From: an uncultured Paraprevotella sp.
GTDB taxonomy: Bacteria; Bacteroidota; Bacteroidia; Bacteroidales; Bacteroidaceae
Reading direction: 5' to 3'
Length of the DNA stretch: 10,041 bases
NCBI GenBank assembly: GCA_900766785.1
Contig: CAAFWT010000005.1
Coordinates: 1 to 10,041, forward strand
The notes beneath the pieces are model-generated. The model saw only the letters and a list, made by a program, of their open reading frames with translations, was not told where the DNA came from and ran no database searches. The position numbers and the translations under genes were made by a program. Numbering within the stretch: position 1 is the first letter of the stretch; the number at the start of each line of letters is the position of its first letter. Shown here piece by piece: positions 1 through 6,621 of this stretch.

Positions 1-154
1 AGTTGAAAAGGTGAAGAAACCCGACTCGCGTATCTATCAGATTCTGCTCACCCGATATTCGCTCAATCCTGCAGAGTGCCTTTTCCTGGACGACCGTGAG
101 GAGAATCTGCGTGCCGCTGCTCTTCAGGGAATGCAGGTGGAACTCATCGTATAA
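1..154 (+). CDS. HAD-superfamily hydrolase, C-terminal fragment
   Basis: This is the last 50 codons of a gene that begins before the window; reading starts at base 2 and ends at TAA 152-154. The fragment carries two HAD signatures. The first is the motif III lysine in VEKVKKPDSRIY. The second is the motif IV acidic pair in CLFLDDREENLRAA, followed by a GM turn and a short C-terminal strand (VELIV). In this family the lysine steadies the phospho-aspartate intermediate and the acidic pair binds Mg2+. The pattern fits HAD subfamily IA (phosphoglycolate phosphatase, beta-phosphoglucomutase or haloacid dehalogenase-like), which are usually cytosolic phosphatases of small metabolites. The catalytic DxD motif and the cap domain lie outside the window, so the substrate cannot be named. 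The gene converges on the minus-strand operon that ends at 565. The family assignment is firm, the exact function open. Confidence 0.85.
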   Translation, partial: VEKVKKPDSRIYQILLTRYSLNPAECLFLDDREENLRAAALQGMQVELIV

Positions 155-227
155 GAGCATCATTTCCTTCCATTTCCCCATCCAGAATAGGACTTGCAAT
201 TTCGGTGCCCCTTTTTCCTATCTCAGA

Positions 228-329
228 CGCAGTGCACTGCAACCGCTCCCGCAGTGCACTGCATCCGTCCTTGCAGTGCACTGCATCCGCCTCTGCAGTG
301 CACTGCATCTTTTCCCACAAACGTTTACG
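228..329. repeat. Array 1: five palindromic 14-mers in 22-bp register
   Basis: Five 14-base units start at 228, 250, 272, 294 and 316, exactly 22 bp apart, separated by 8-base pyrimidine-rich linkers (ACCGCTCC, TCCGTCCT, TCCGCCTC, TCTTTTCC). Units 3 and 4 are the perfect palindrome TGCAGTGCACTGCA; units 1 and 2 differ only by C at the first base. Unit 5 is CACAAACGTTTACG, with a different core (AAACGTTT, itself palindromic) but in perfect register. Any two neighbouring units of the first four can also pair with each other, giving a stem of 13 to 14 bp with an 8-nt loop in either transcript. The array sits between the 3' ends of converging genes. Open frames across it are by-products of the repeat. 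The structure is read directly; whether it acts as DNA sites or as RNA hairpins is unknown. Confidence 0.93.
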
Positions 330-370
330 GGATAAGACGCCTTTTTGGGGAATCTCTTCCTCTATGTTCT

Positions 371-489
371 TTTTCTCCTGAGCCAGGAAAGGCTCACCAT
401 AAGGGGTTACTGTAATCCCCTGGTTTATCCAGTGAGCCTGTACCAAGACTTAATTTGGAATTTCTCCTGAGCCTTGTTTTCTCCTGAGC
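371..489. repeat. Cluster of competing hairpins with TTTCTCCTGAGC repeats
   Basis: TTTCTCCTGAGC occurs three times on the plus strand, at 372-383, 461-472 and 478-489, the last two 17 bp apart. The first copy merges into inverted repeats that exclude each other: TCCTG 376-380 with CAGGA 384-388; GAGCC 380-384 with GGCTC 391-395; and AGGCTCAC 390-397 with GTGAGCCT 432-439. Inside that last pair lie a bulged GGGG/CCCC stem (403-420) and a CTGG/CCAG stem (420-432). No open frame here looks coding. It could be the 3' untranslated region of the HAD gene, a small RNA, or decayed repeat sequence. The pairing is visible, the role is not. Confidence 0.5.
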
Positions 490-503
490 TTGGGATAAAC
501 TGA

Positions 504-540
504 TAGCCCAGAGTGGAGTTATTGACTCCGCTCTGGGCTA
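504..540 (-). terminator. Strong hairpin, probable operon terminator
   Basis: The arms at 504-519 and 525-540 are complementary over 16 bp, with a single wobble-type mismatch (T514 opposite G530) and a TATTG loop. The hairpin starts 24 bases beyond the stop codon of the C69 dipeptidase on the minus strand, where the five-gene operon should end. There is no long T run after it in either direction, only TCAGTTTATC on the minus side and TGCTTGTCTT on the plus side. It may be a weak or bidirectional terminator, or a block against 3' exonucleases. It could also serve the converging HAD gene. Confidence 0.65.
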
Positions 541-564
541 TGCTTGTCTTATCCGATGGAAGGA

Positions 565-2199
565 TTACTTGCTCAAGAAGCGATTGCCTGTCTCCTCCAC
601 GATACGCTTACGGTAGGCCTCTGGGTAACCGGGGCGTAGTACAGGACGCTGGTTGCCTCCTGGCGTCTTCTCATATTGTCCCTGTTCATTGGTCCGCTTG
701 ATGGCCATGTCATTATACTTCACAATGAGTCTCTGCGCCAGTTGGTTCCACACATCCAACATACTCTGTGCTGCACGATGGCTGTATGCCGACAGATGCT
801 TGATGGCCTGGTCGTCAGGCATATTTGCGGCTTCGTCCTCCACCTGTTGCTGCAGGGAATTGTAGTCTTGCTCCAGCTGGTCGCGTTCTGTCTTTAGTTC
901 GGGGAAGAGGACTGAGTATCGTGGATATACCATATTGCTTACCCAGTTTTGCACCCAGTATGCAGAACGTGTGGAGAAATGGAAACAGTCGGCCGTGCCC
1001 TGGGCATAGCATTCGGGTACAGACTGTGCGCAACAGTAAACGGGAGTGAGAGGTACCATGTTGGTATCATCGTTGCCAAACCATACGACTCCACCTATGT
1101 GGTCGGGAAGCCATGCACGCATCTGTGATACATATACGTTGGCCGTCTGCTGCGTGCTGATGGGGCGCTCGTTGAAGTACTTCTTTCCATCCACCTCATA
1201 GGAGAGTGGAGTGGGGCGATAAGGCATTTCCCACGGTCCCATACCCAAATCGGAGTTCAGTGCCAGGGGTGTGCCTTCATAATGGTCGCGCATCATGTCC
1301 TTCACGTCCTGCACACTCAGGGGTTGCTTAGGCTTCACGTACAGAGGCATGGGCGCAGCCTGAGTATCTCCCTGTGCATATGCCAGGTAAGGTGTCATAT
1401 CCTGTGCAGCCCATTTGTTGAAGAAACTCCATACGCGTGCTTCGCAGAACCGAAGAGCACCGAAATCGGCAGGTGCATATGCATCAGCAAAGGAGAAGTC
1501 CTGATCCTTACCCTTGAAATATCCTTTCTCGCGAGCAAAGGATATAACGTCCTTGCTGTACAGGCAGTTGTCCTTATCCTTGAGTGGGAATTGACGAATG
1601 CGACTGTGATTGGCATGAGCAGAGATGCAGTCATCAGGGATGCGCACAGCCACCCATACGATGCCCTTGCGTCCAGGACCTTTGCCTATGACATCCATAA
1701 TCCATACTTCCTTGGGGTCGGCGATGGTGAATGACTCGCCTTCGCTTCCATATCCATAGGTATTGGCCAGGTCGGTGAGGACCTTGATGGCTTGACGTGC
1801 ATTACGTGCTCTCTGCAGAGTCACATACATCAGGCTGCCATAGTCCATCAGTCCTGTGACTGTATCGGTCAGTTCCTCGCGTCCGCCGAAGGTGGTCTCA
1901 TGAATAGTGAGCTGGTGTTCGTTCATCAGTCCCACCACGGTATATGTCTCGGATGCCTCGGGAATTTCTCCCAGATAATTGTTTGACTCATAGTGATAGA
2001 GTGGACGCATGGTGCCCGGGGCATGCTTGCCTCCTGGCAGATAGTTCATGAAACCATAAGCTCCATAATCATCGCAACTATAGGTGACGATGACACTTCC
2101 GTCCTGACTGGCTTTGCGGCCTACTATCAGGTTGGTGCATGCGTGGCTGGCTATGCTCGTAAGCATGACCAGGGCTGTGAGAAATGTCTTCTTGTTCAT
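565..2199 (-). CDS. Secreted C69-family dipeptidase
   Basis: This 544-aa protein belongs to peptidase family C69 (PepD/PepDA-like dipeptidases), N-terminal-nucleophile hydrolases that use an exposed N-terminal cysteine. Residues 1-20 form a signal peptide (MNKKT basic start, hydrophobic LTALVMLTSIA, SHA cleavage site). Cys21 follows at once and begins the family motif CTNLIVGRKASQDGS, then CDDYG. Cleavage by signal peptidase I after Ala20 would therefore expose the nucleophile. The box before the cysteine (A-S-H-A) is poor for signal peptidase II, so I prefer a soluble periplasmic enzyme over a lipoprotein. A charged, coiled-coil-like stretch (TERDQLEQDYNSLQQQVEDE) lies near residues 440-465. 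The length is normal for Bacteroidota members. It is the last gene of the operon, 21 bases after nadC, with a GA-rich leader in place of a standard ribosome binding site. It probably cuts dipeptides from imported peptides; the exact specificity is unknown. Confidence 0.92.
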   Translation of the reverse strand: MNKKTFLTALVMLTSIASHACTNLIVGRKASQDGSVIVTYSCDDYGAYGFMNYLPGGKHAPGTMRPLYHYESNNYLGEIPEASETYTVVGLMNEHQLTIHETTFGGREELTDTVTGLMDYGSLMYVTLQRARNARQAIKVLTDLANTYGYGSEGESFTIADPKEVWIMDVIGKGPGRKGIVWVAVRIPDDCISAHANHSRIRQFPLKDKDNCLYSKDVISFAREKGYFKGKDQDFSFADAYAPADFGALRFCEARVWSFFNKWAAQDMTPYLAYAQGDTQAAPMPLYVKPKQPLSVQDVKDMMRDHYEGTPLALNSDLGMGPWEMPYRPTPLSYEVDGKKYFNERPISTQQTANVYVSQMRAWLPDHIGGVVWFGNDDTNMVPLTPVYCCAQSVPECYAQGTADCFHFSTRSAYWVQNWVSNMVYPRYSVLFPELKTERDQLEQDYNSLQQQVEDEAANMPDDQAIKHLSAYSHRAAQSMLDVWNQLAQRLIVKYNDMAIKRTNEQGQYEKTPGGNQRPVLRPGYPEAYRKRIVEETGNRFLSK

Positions 2200-2200
2200 G

Positions 2201-2214
2201 TCTCTCTCTCTCTC
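2201..2214 (-). repeat. (GA)7 dinucleotide tract in the ribosome-binding region
   Basis: Seven TC repeats on the plus strand read as (GA)7 in the transcript, ending two bases before the ATG (2199) of the C69 dipeptidase and starting just after the nadC stop. The tract fills the place where a ribosome binding site would be and resembles an AGGAGA-type sequence. A repeat of this kind may gain or lose units by slippage and so change translation strength; that is inference from position. Confidence 0.7.
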
Positions 2215-2220
2215 GTGTGA

Positions 2221-3096
2221 TTACTTGATGGTGAGTTTGTCGCTTCCTGCAGCCTTGAAACTCATGTCCAGTCCCTTTACGCTATGTGTGAGTGCACCGA
2301 AGGAGATGAAGTCCACTCCAGCCTGTGCATAGGGAATCATGGTGTCAAAGGTAATGCCTCCGCTTGATTCTGTTTCGCATCTGCCTGCCACCAGAGCCAC
2401 GGCCTTGCGTGTATCTTCGGGCGTAAAGTTGTCAAACATGATGCGGTCACAGCCTTCGGCAAGAGCCTCTTCCAGTTCCTTCCAGTTGCGTACCTCGCAT
2501 TCTATCTTGAGGTCCTTGCCATGTGTGCGGCAGTATTCTTTGGCACGTGAGATGGCGTTGTGTACACCTCCGCAGAAGTCTATGTGATTGTCCTTGAGCA
2601 GAATCATGTCAAAGAGTCCTATGCGGTGGTTCATGCCGCCTCCTATCTTTACTGCTTCCTTCTCCAGCATGCGCATGCCTGGAGTGGTCTTGCGGGTATC
2701 CAGGACACGTGTGTGTGTACCGGCATCGATGAGTGCTTGCTGATAACGATGGGTCATGGTGGCTATGCCGCTCATGCGCTGCAGGATATTGAGCATGAGT
2801 CTTTCTGTCTGCAGCAAGCTCTGCACCTTTCCCTTTACACTCATGATGATATCTCCAGGTTTCACGTGTGTGCCGTCGGGGATGTAGACTTCCACCTCCA
2901 TGGTGGGGTCAAACCGATGAAATACCTGCTTGGCCACTTCCACTCCGGCAATGATACCTTCCTGTTTGATGAGCAGTTTGCTTTCTCCAGTCTCTGTCTC
3001 GGGGATGCAGCACAGGGTGGTGTGGTCTCCGTCGCCGATGTCTTCGGCAAATGCCAGGTCGATGAGCCTGTCGTTGAGTTCTTCTACGCTTAACAT
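2221..3096 (-). CDS. nadC: Nicotinate-nucleotide pyrophosphorylase (carboxylating)
   Basis: NadC (quinolinate phosphoribosyltransferase) converts quinolinate and PRPP to nicotinate mononucleotide, CO2 and pyrophosphate in de novo NAD synthesis in the cytosol. From the ATG at 3096 the protein is 291 aa, a typical length. The N-terminal alpha/beta part (to about 105) is followed by the barrel with family motifs: TER (97-99), DTRKTTPG (133-140), GGGMNHR (152-158), LKDNH (167-171), IMFDNF (219-224), ESSGG (243-247) and the C-terminal SFGALTHSVKGLDMS (265-279). The basic residues expected to bind PRPP and quinolinate are present. The frame is open upstream to an ATG at 3165 that overlaps the rlmH stop, but those 23 extra residues are encoded largely by a TA repeat and do not resemble NadC, so I chose 3096. 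The gene lies 65 bases after rlmH and 21 before the C69 gene. No strong ribosome binding site is seen. Confidence 0.95.
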   Translation of the reverse strand: MLSVEELNDRLIDLAFAEDIGDGDHTTLCCIPETETGESKLLIKQEGIIAGVEVAKQVFHRFDPTMEVEVYIPDGTHVKPGDIIMSVKGKVQSLLQTERLMLNILQRMSGIATMTHRYQQALIDAGTHTRVLDTRKTTPGMRMLEKEAVKIGGGMNHRIGLFDMILLKDNHIDFCGGVHNAISRAKEYCRTHGKDLKIECEVRNWKELEEALAEGCDRIMFDNFTPEDTRKAVALVAGRCETESSGGITFDTMIPYAQAGVDFISFGALTHSVKGLDMSFKAAGSDKLTIK

Positions 3097-3123
3097 GATG
3101 TATGATTTTCTGTGTTGTTTCTT

Positions 3124-3135
3124 TATATATATATA
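3124..3135. repeat. (TA)6 tract upstream of nadC
   Basis: Six TA repeats lie 28 to 39 bases before the chosen nadC start, within the 65-base rlmH-nadC gap, beside a partial GTAT repeat (3138-3146). The AT-rich stretch might hold an internal promoter, but I see no TAnnTTTG/TTTG pair there. Confidence 0.6.
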
Positions 3136-3161
3136 ATGTATGTATGGGTGAATATGGAGTT

Positions 3162-3635
3162 TCATTCGTGATGGTATGGTTCTCCTTTCAGGATGGTCAT
3201 GGCTCGATATATCTGTTCGCAGAAGAGTAACCGTATCATCTGGTGTGAGAGGGTCATCTGGCTGAGACTAATCTCCTCGTTGGCCATCTGATGGATTCCC
3301 GGTGCAAAACCGTAAGGTCCTCCCACTATGAATACCAGCCTCTTGGGTCCTGCTGCCATCTTCTTTTGTATCCATTGTGCAAACTCAATGCTTCTCCGTT
3401 CCTGCCCATGTTCGTCCAGCAGTACGATATAGTCTCCTGGCATGAGCACCTTGCGGAGCAGTTCTGCTTCACGTTCCTTCTGTTCGTTCTCAGTCAGATG
3501 TGCTGTGGCCTTGAGCTCAGGTACCACCGTTATACTGAAGGGCATATAGTGGTTGATGCGTGACACATAAGTGCTGATGCCCGCTTCGAAATGCTTATCG
3601 GTGGTCTTTCCCACCACTATCAGTACCGTCTTCAT
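3162..3635 (-). CDS. rlmH: 23S rRNA (pseudouridine1915-N3)-methyltransferase
   Basis: RlmH is a small SPOUT-class methyltransferase that uses S-adenosylmethionine to methylate N3 of pseudouridine 1915 in helix 69 of 23S rRNA on assembled ribosomes. The 157-aa length matches the family. Diagnostic parts are the LLDEHG strand (72-77), the SAM-binding knot loop VGGPYGF (104-110), SLSQMTLSHQM (123-133), EQIYRA (140-145) and the C-terminal PYHHE (153-157). Its ATG overlaps the stop of the upstream beta-helix lipoprotein gene by four bases (ATGA), which suggests translational coupling. Its own TGA also overlaps a possible but less likely upstream start of nadC. The assignment is firm. Confidence 0.96.
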   Translation of the reverse strand: MKTVLIVVGKTTDKHFEAGISTYVSRINHYMPFSITVVPELKATAHLTENEQKEREAELLRKVLMPGDYIVLLDEHGQERRSIEFAQWIQKKMAAGPKRLVFIVGGPYGFAPGIHQMANEEISLSQMTLSHQMIRLLFCEQIYRAMTILKGEPYHHE

Positions 3636-5101
3636 GGCGCCACATATTCATAACAACCGGCATCTGGGGCATCGTCTTCCACGCGTGATTTCCCTCTGAG
3701 GTCGAGGGGAAGCAGACGGGAATAGGTGGTATCGGCCAGCGAACGTATAATGCTCAGGCTGTCGGGGGTGAAGTCATACAGGAAGTTGTCTGTATCGAAG
3801 AGTACAAAGTTCTTCTCGCGGCAGAGTGGCTGCTCGTCCGTGTCGTAGATGATGTGGCTGAAGCGAACGGTGTCCTCTGATGCGACCGTGTTGAGATAAC
3901 AATGGCTGAACAGGTACGGACACGTGTAATCCTGTCCTTCGCTGATAGACCCCATGATGACATCCTCGCCATAACCTGTGATGACGCAATTGATGAACTG
4001 TGCCTGTCGCAATTCCCTGTACTGGTCATTGATATTGTTGGCCAGGAAGAGTGCGTTGCCGCGAGTGGCGGTGAAGGGGTAGAACTGCGCTATGGTACAA
4101 TGTACGAAAGCACAGTCTCCGCCATAGATGTACACACAGTCTCCTTTCGTATTGCTGATTTGTGTATTGCTGACTCTCGCCTTGCAGTTGTCCAGTCTCA
4201 GTCCGTCACCTCCCACGTTGTGAATCACTGTGTTCTGCAGAGTGAGTGTGGTATTGTTGATATCAGTGCTGTCGCAGATGATTCCATAGGCCCCTGCGTG
4301 TATGTCACAATATACAAACCTGTTGTCTGTGCTTCCTGAGTGTATGTTGATGCCCTGCCAGCGGTTGGGTGTGTTGTCATATAGCAGATAGTCAAACATG
4401 TGGTCCAGTCGGTCGCAGCGGAAGATTACAGGATTCTGGGCAGTTCCCTGGGCATCCACTCTGCCATAGACGTGCATGGCAGCATCGTCATGAAACATGA
4501 GACGTGTGCCTGGAAGCAAGGTGAGGCAGGCGTCGGGAGCCACGTGGAGCGAGTCGTAGATGAGATAAGGCTTGTCGGTCAGCAGGGTAGAGTCCTGGTG
4601 GATAATCATTCCGTGCACCATATAAGCATCTATGGCACCTGCCGTGAGTATCACTGCCTGTCTGTTTCCGCTTTCCAGCTGGAAGTATAGGATATCCTTG
4701 ATGGTTCCTATCTCATTGGTACCCACTTCGGGAACTGTGACCTCTATGCGCACGATGATGCTGTCCTTGCGGTACACCCTGAAGTCTTCGCCCTTGCCCT
4801 GGCTCAACCATTCTCCGTCCACATTCACTCTGAAATGGCTCGAGGCACCATCTGCCAATTGTACAGAGGAGATTCTCAGTCCGCTGGAATTACGGTTGTA
4901 CACCGTAAGCGTCTTGGTGGTGCTCGGAACGGTGGACACGATGGTGTCAAAGGCAATGGTGTCTGCCGAGAATTCCAGGCGGGCAGATGCGTTCTGAGTG
5001 AATGACTCATAATCCGTGCATGCTCCTGCCAGGAGGGCCAGCAGGAGTAATGCCACGGATAAGGCTTTGGAAACGCTCTTTTTCTCTTTCGGTTTCAGCA
5101 T
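3632..5101 (-). CDS. Predicted lipoprotein with right-handed beta-helix
   Basis: The 489-aa protein starts with a basic stretch (MLKPKEKKSVSK), a hydrophobic core (ALSVALLLLALLAGA) and Cys28. This fits a lipoprotein signal with a relaxed lipobox (A-G-A-C), as often seen in Bacteroidota. Residues of about 40-130 look like a beta-sandwich (SADTIAFDTIVSTVPSTTKT is typical of Bacteroidota surface lipoproteins). From about 165 to 400 come short strands and turns with regular N, G and D spacing (GINIHSGSTDNRFVYCDIHAG; TLQNTVIHNVGGDGLRLDNC) typical of a parallel beta-helix. The tail DLRGKSR (467-473) followed by GCYEY resembles the ending of many bacterial beta-helix proteins. No catalytic residues of a known polysaccharide lyase or hydrolase can be picked out, so the ligand is unknown. 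It lies 5 bases after pepD and overlaps rlmH by 4. Envelope localisation is inferred from the signal. Confidence 0.8.
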   Translation of the reverse strand: MLKPKEKKSVSKALSVALLLLALLAGACTDYESFTQNASARLEFSADTIAFDTIVSTVPSTTKTLTVYNRNSSGLRISSVQLADGASSHFRVNVDGEWLSQGKGEDFRVYRKDSIIVRIEVTVPEVGTNEIGTIKDILYFQLESGNRQAVILTAGAIDAYMVHGMIIHQDSTLLTDKPYLIYDSLHVAPDACLTLLPGTRLMFHDDAAMHVYGRVDAQGTAQNPVIFRCDRLDHMFDYLLYDNTPNRWQGINIHSGSTDNRFVYCDIHAGAYGIICDSTDINNTTLTLQNTVIHNVGGDGLRLDNCKARVSNTQISNTKGDCVYIYGGDCAFVHCTIAQFYPFTATRGNALFLANNINDQYRELRQAQFINCVITGYGEDVIMGSISEGQDYTCPYLFSHCYLNTVASEDTVRFSHIIYDTDEQPLCREKNFVLFDTDNFLYDFTPDSLSIIRSLADTTYSRLLPLDLRGKSRVEDDAPDAGCYEYVAP

Positions 5102-5106
5102 CTATA

Positions 5107-6564
5107 TCAAGCTACGGGAATATTTTGGATGATGGCCAGCAGATGGTCCCATACCATTTGCACAGTGGGGATGAGCAATCTCTCATCGGGTGAGTGAACT
5201 CCTCGGAGTGTGGGACCCATGGATATCATGTCCATACCGGGATACTTTTCGCTGAAGAGACCACATTCCAGACCGGCATGAATACCACGCACAATGGGTT
5301 TCTTGCCAAAGAGCCGTTCGTACTGTTCCACGGCTATGCGCAGGATTTCGCTGTGGGGATTCATCTTCCACCCAGGGTAACCTTCGCCTATCTCCACATG
5401 TGCGCCCGCCAGTTCGAACGTGGCCGCAAAGGTGTTGGCCATATTGATGCGTGCACTCATGATGCTGCTGCGCTGGCTGCTGTTGATGTCTATGGTGCTG
5501 TTCTCCTTGTTCATGCGGATAGACGCCAGATTGCTACTGGTCTCCACCAGATCGATGTCCTGACAGATGGCAAACACGCCGTTGTCCACAGCCTGCAGGG
5601 CCGTAATCAGTCGGGTGCTGGCATCCTTGTCTATCACTGAGGAAGCGGCATCCTGGCTCTCCAGCAGGAATTCCATAGATGTCTCTGTGGTGCTATATTC
5701 TTCCTCCACATCGGCAGCAAAGATATTCCAGTCCACGCGTATCTGCTCCTTATCCTTGATGGGTATGGCGCAGATGCAGGAAGCTTCACGTGGAATGGCA
5801 TTATGCAGACCGCCTGCCTGAATGTCGGCCAGGCGTAAGTCATATTTCTTATTGGAGAGATACAGGAATCGTGCCAGTAGCTTGTTGGCATTGGCTCTCT
5901 TCTTGTTTATATCGTCGCCGCTATGTCCTCCTGTCAATCCCTTGATTCTCAGCGAGAAAGTAAAATAACCTTGAGGTAATGCTTCGGGTGTGAATGCCAG
6001 CTGTGCAAATGTGCGGCATCCGCCTGCACAGGATACGAATATTTCCCCTTCGTCCTCACTGTCCAGATTGATGAGCATGTCGCCTGTCATGAAACCGGGC
6101 TTCATGCCGAAGGCTCCTGTAAGTCCCGTCTCCTCGTCCCTGGTAAAGACGCATTCCAGAGGTCCGTGGGGGATGTCGGTACTTTGCAGGAGTGCCATCT
6201 CCATGGCCACACCAATGCCATCATCGGCACCCAGCGTGGTACCCTTGGCATGCATCCATTCTCCTTCTATATAGGTCTGTATGCTGTCCTTCAGGAAGTC
6301 AAATTCCGTGTGAGCATTCTTCTCGCATACCATGTCCATATGACTTTGCAGAATCAGCGTCTTACGTCCTTCCATACCTCGTGTGGCAGGCTTGCGAATG
6401 ATTACATTGCCTGTCTCGTCACATACCGACTCCAATCCCAGACTCTTACCGAAATCCAAGAGGAACTGAATCATCTGTTCTTCTTTCTTCGATGGTCTTG
6501 GAACTTGATTCACCTTGGCGAAGCATTCAAACACGCTTGCTGGTTTCAACTCAATTTCATTCAT
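5107..6564 (-). CDS. pepD: Xaa-His dipeptidase / aminoacyl-histidine dipeptidase (M20)
   Basis: PepD is a two-zinc M20-family dipeptidase that splits Xaa-His dipeptides such as carnosine and often other unusual dipeptides. The 485-aa length is normal. Visible metal ligands are His75 (in SHMDMV), Asp114 (LGADDG), Glu145 (RDEETGL), Asp168 (NLDSED) and His457 (GVHSPDE). The likely catalytic residues are Asp77 and Glu144. GGHSGDDI marks the lid/dimerisation domain boundary, and the catalytic domain resumes near GIHAGLECG (428-436). There is no signal peptide, so the enzyme should be cytoplasmic. The ATG at 6564 is the first of two close starts (ATGAATGAA); either gives nearly the same protein. 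It is the first gene of the operon, with a candidate promoter close upstream facing that of the plus-strand operon. All key residues are intact. Confidence 0.95.
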   Translation of the reverse strand: MNEIELKPASVFECFAKVNQVPRPSKKEEQMIQFLLDFGKSLGLESVCDETGNVIIRKPATRGMEGRKTLILQSHMDMVCEKNAHTEFDFLKDSIQTYIEGEWMHAKGTTLGADDGIGVAMEMALLQSTDIPHGPLECVFTRDEETGLTGAFGMKPGFMTGDMLINLDSEDEGEIFVSCAGGCRTFAQLAFTPEALPQGYFTFSLRIKGLTGGHSGDDINKKRANANKLLARFLYLSNKKYDLRLADIQAGGLHNAIPREASCICAIPIKDKEQIRVDWNIFAADVEEEYSTTETSMEFLLESQDAASSVIDKDASTRLITALQAVDNGVFAICQDIDLVETSSNLASIRMNKENSTIDINSSQRSSIMSARINMANTFAATFELAGAHVEIGEGYPGWKMNPHSEILRIAVEQYERLFGKKPIVRGIHAGLECGLFSEKYPGMDMISMGPTLRGVHSPDERLLIPTVQMVWDHLLAIIQNIPVA

Positions 6565-6569
6565 AATAT

Positions 6570-6600
6570 TTTGTAGGTTTATTGCTTTTGATTACCTTTG
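6570..6600 (+). promoter_or_regulatory. Bacteroidota-type promoter of the plus-strand operon
   Basis: TTTG at 6570-6573, a 19-base spacer, and TACCTTTG at 6593-6600 match the -33/-7 consensus of the primary Bacteroidota sigma factor (TTTG, 19-21 nt, TAnnTTTG) without a mismatch. Transcription would start near 6607, giving a leader of about 15 bases before the ATG at 6622. The match is read directly; activity is inferred. Confidence 0.78.
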
Positions 6601-6606
6601 CAAATG

Positions 6607-6614
6607 CAAAAATA
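6607..6614 (-). promoter_or_regulatory. Candidate -7 box for the pepD operon
   Basis: On the minus strand this reads TATTTTTG, which fits TAnnTTTG. Transcription would start near 6600 and leave a leader of about 35 bases before pepD. A -33 TTTG at the right distance is not clear (only CGTT-like bases near 6634-6640), so support rests on the -7 box and on the need for a promoter in this 57-base gap. Confidence 0.5.
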
Positions 6615-6621
6615 GAGAATT

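Noticed and set aside
228..329. CRISPR array
   Set aside because: The repeats are 14-bp palindromes with 8-nt linkers, too short for CRISPR repeats and spacers, and no cas gene is present.
96..446. Three open frames (96-335 plus, 194-415 plus, 144-446 minus) across array 1
   Set aside because: They are rich in Cys-Ser-Ala-Leu-His words created by the repeated palindrome. A 22-bp period is not a multiple of three, so the same motif appears in all frames. No start context or family supports them.
1282..1734. 150-aa plus-strand open frame
   Set aside because: It is antisense to the C69 dipeptidase and has no recognisable domain.
2560..3093. 177-aa plus-strand open frame
   Set aside because: It is antisense to nadC, whose motifs are complete.
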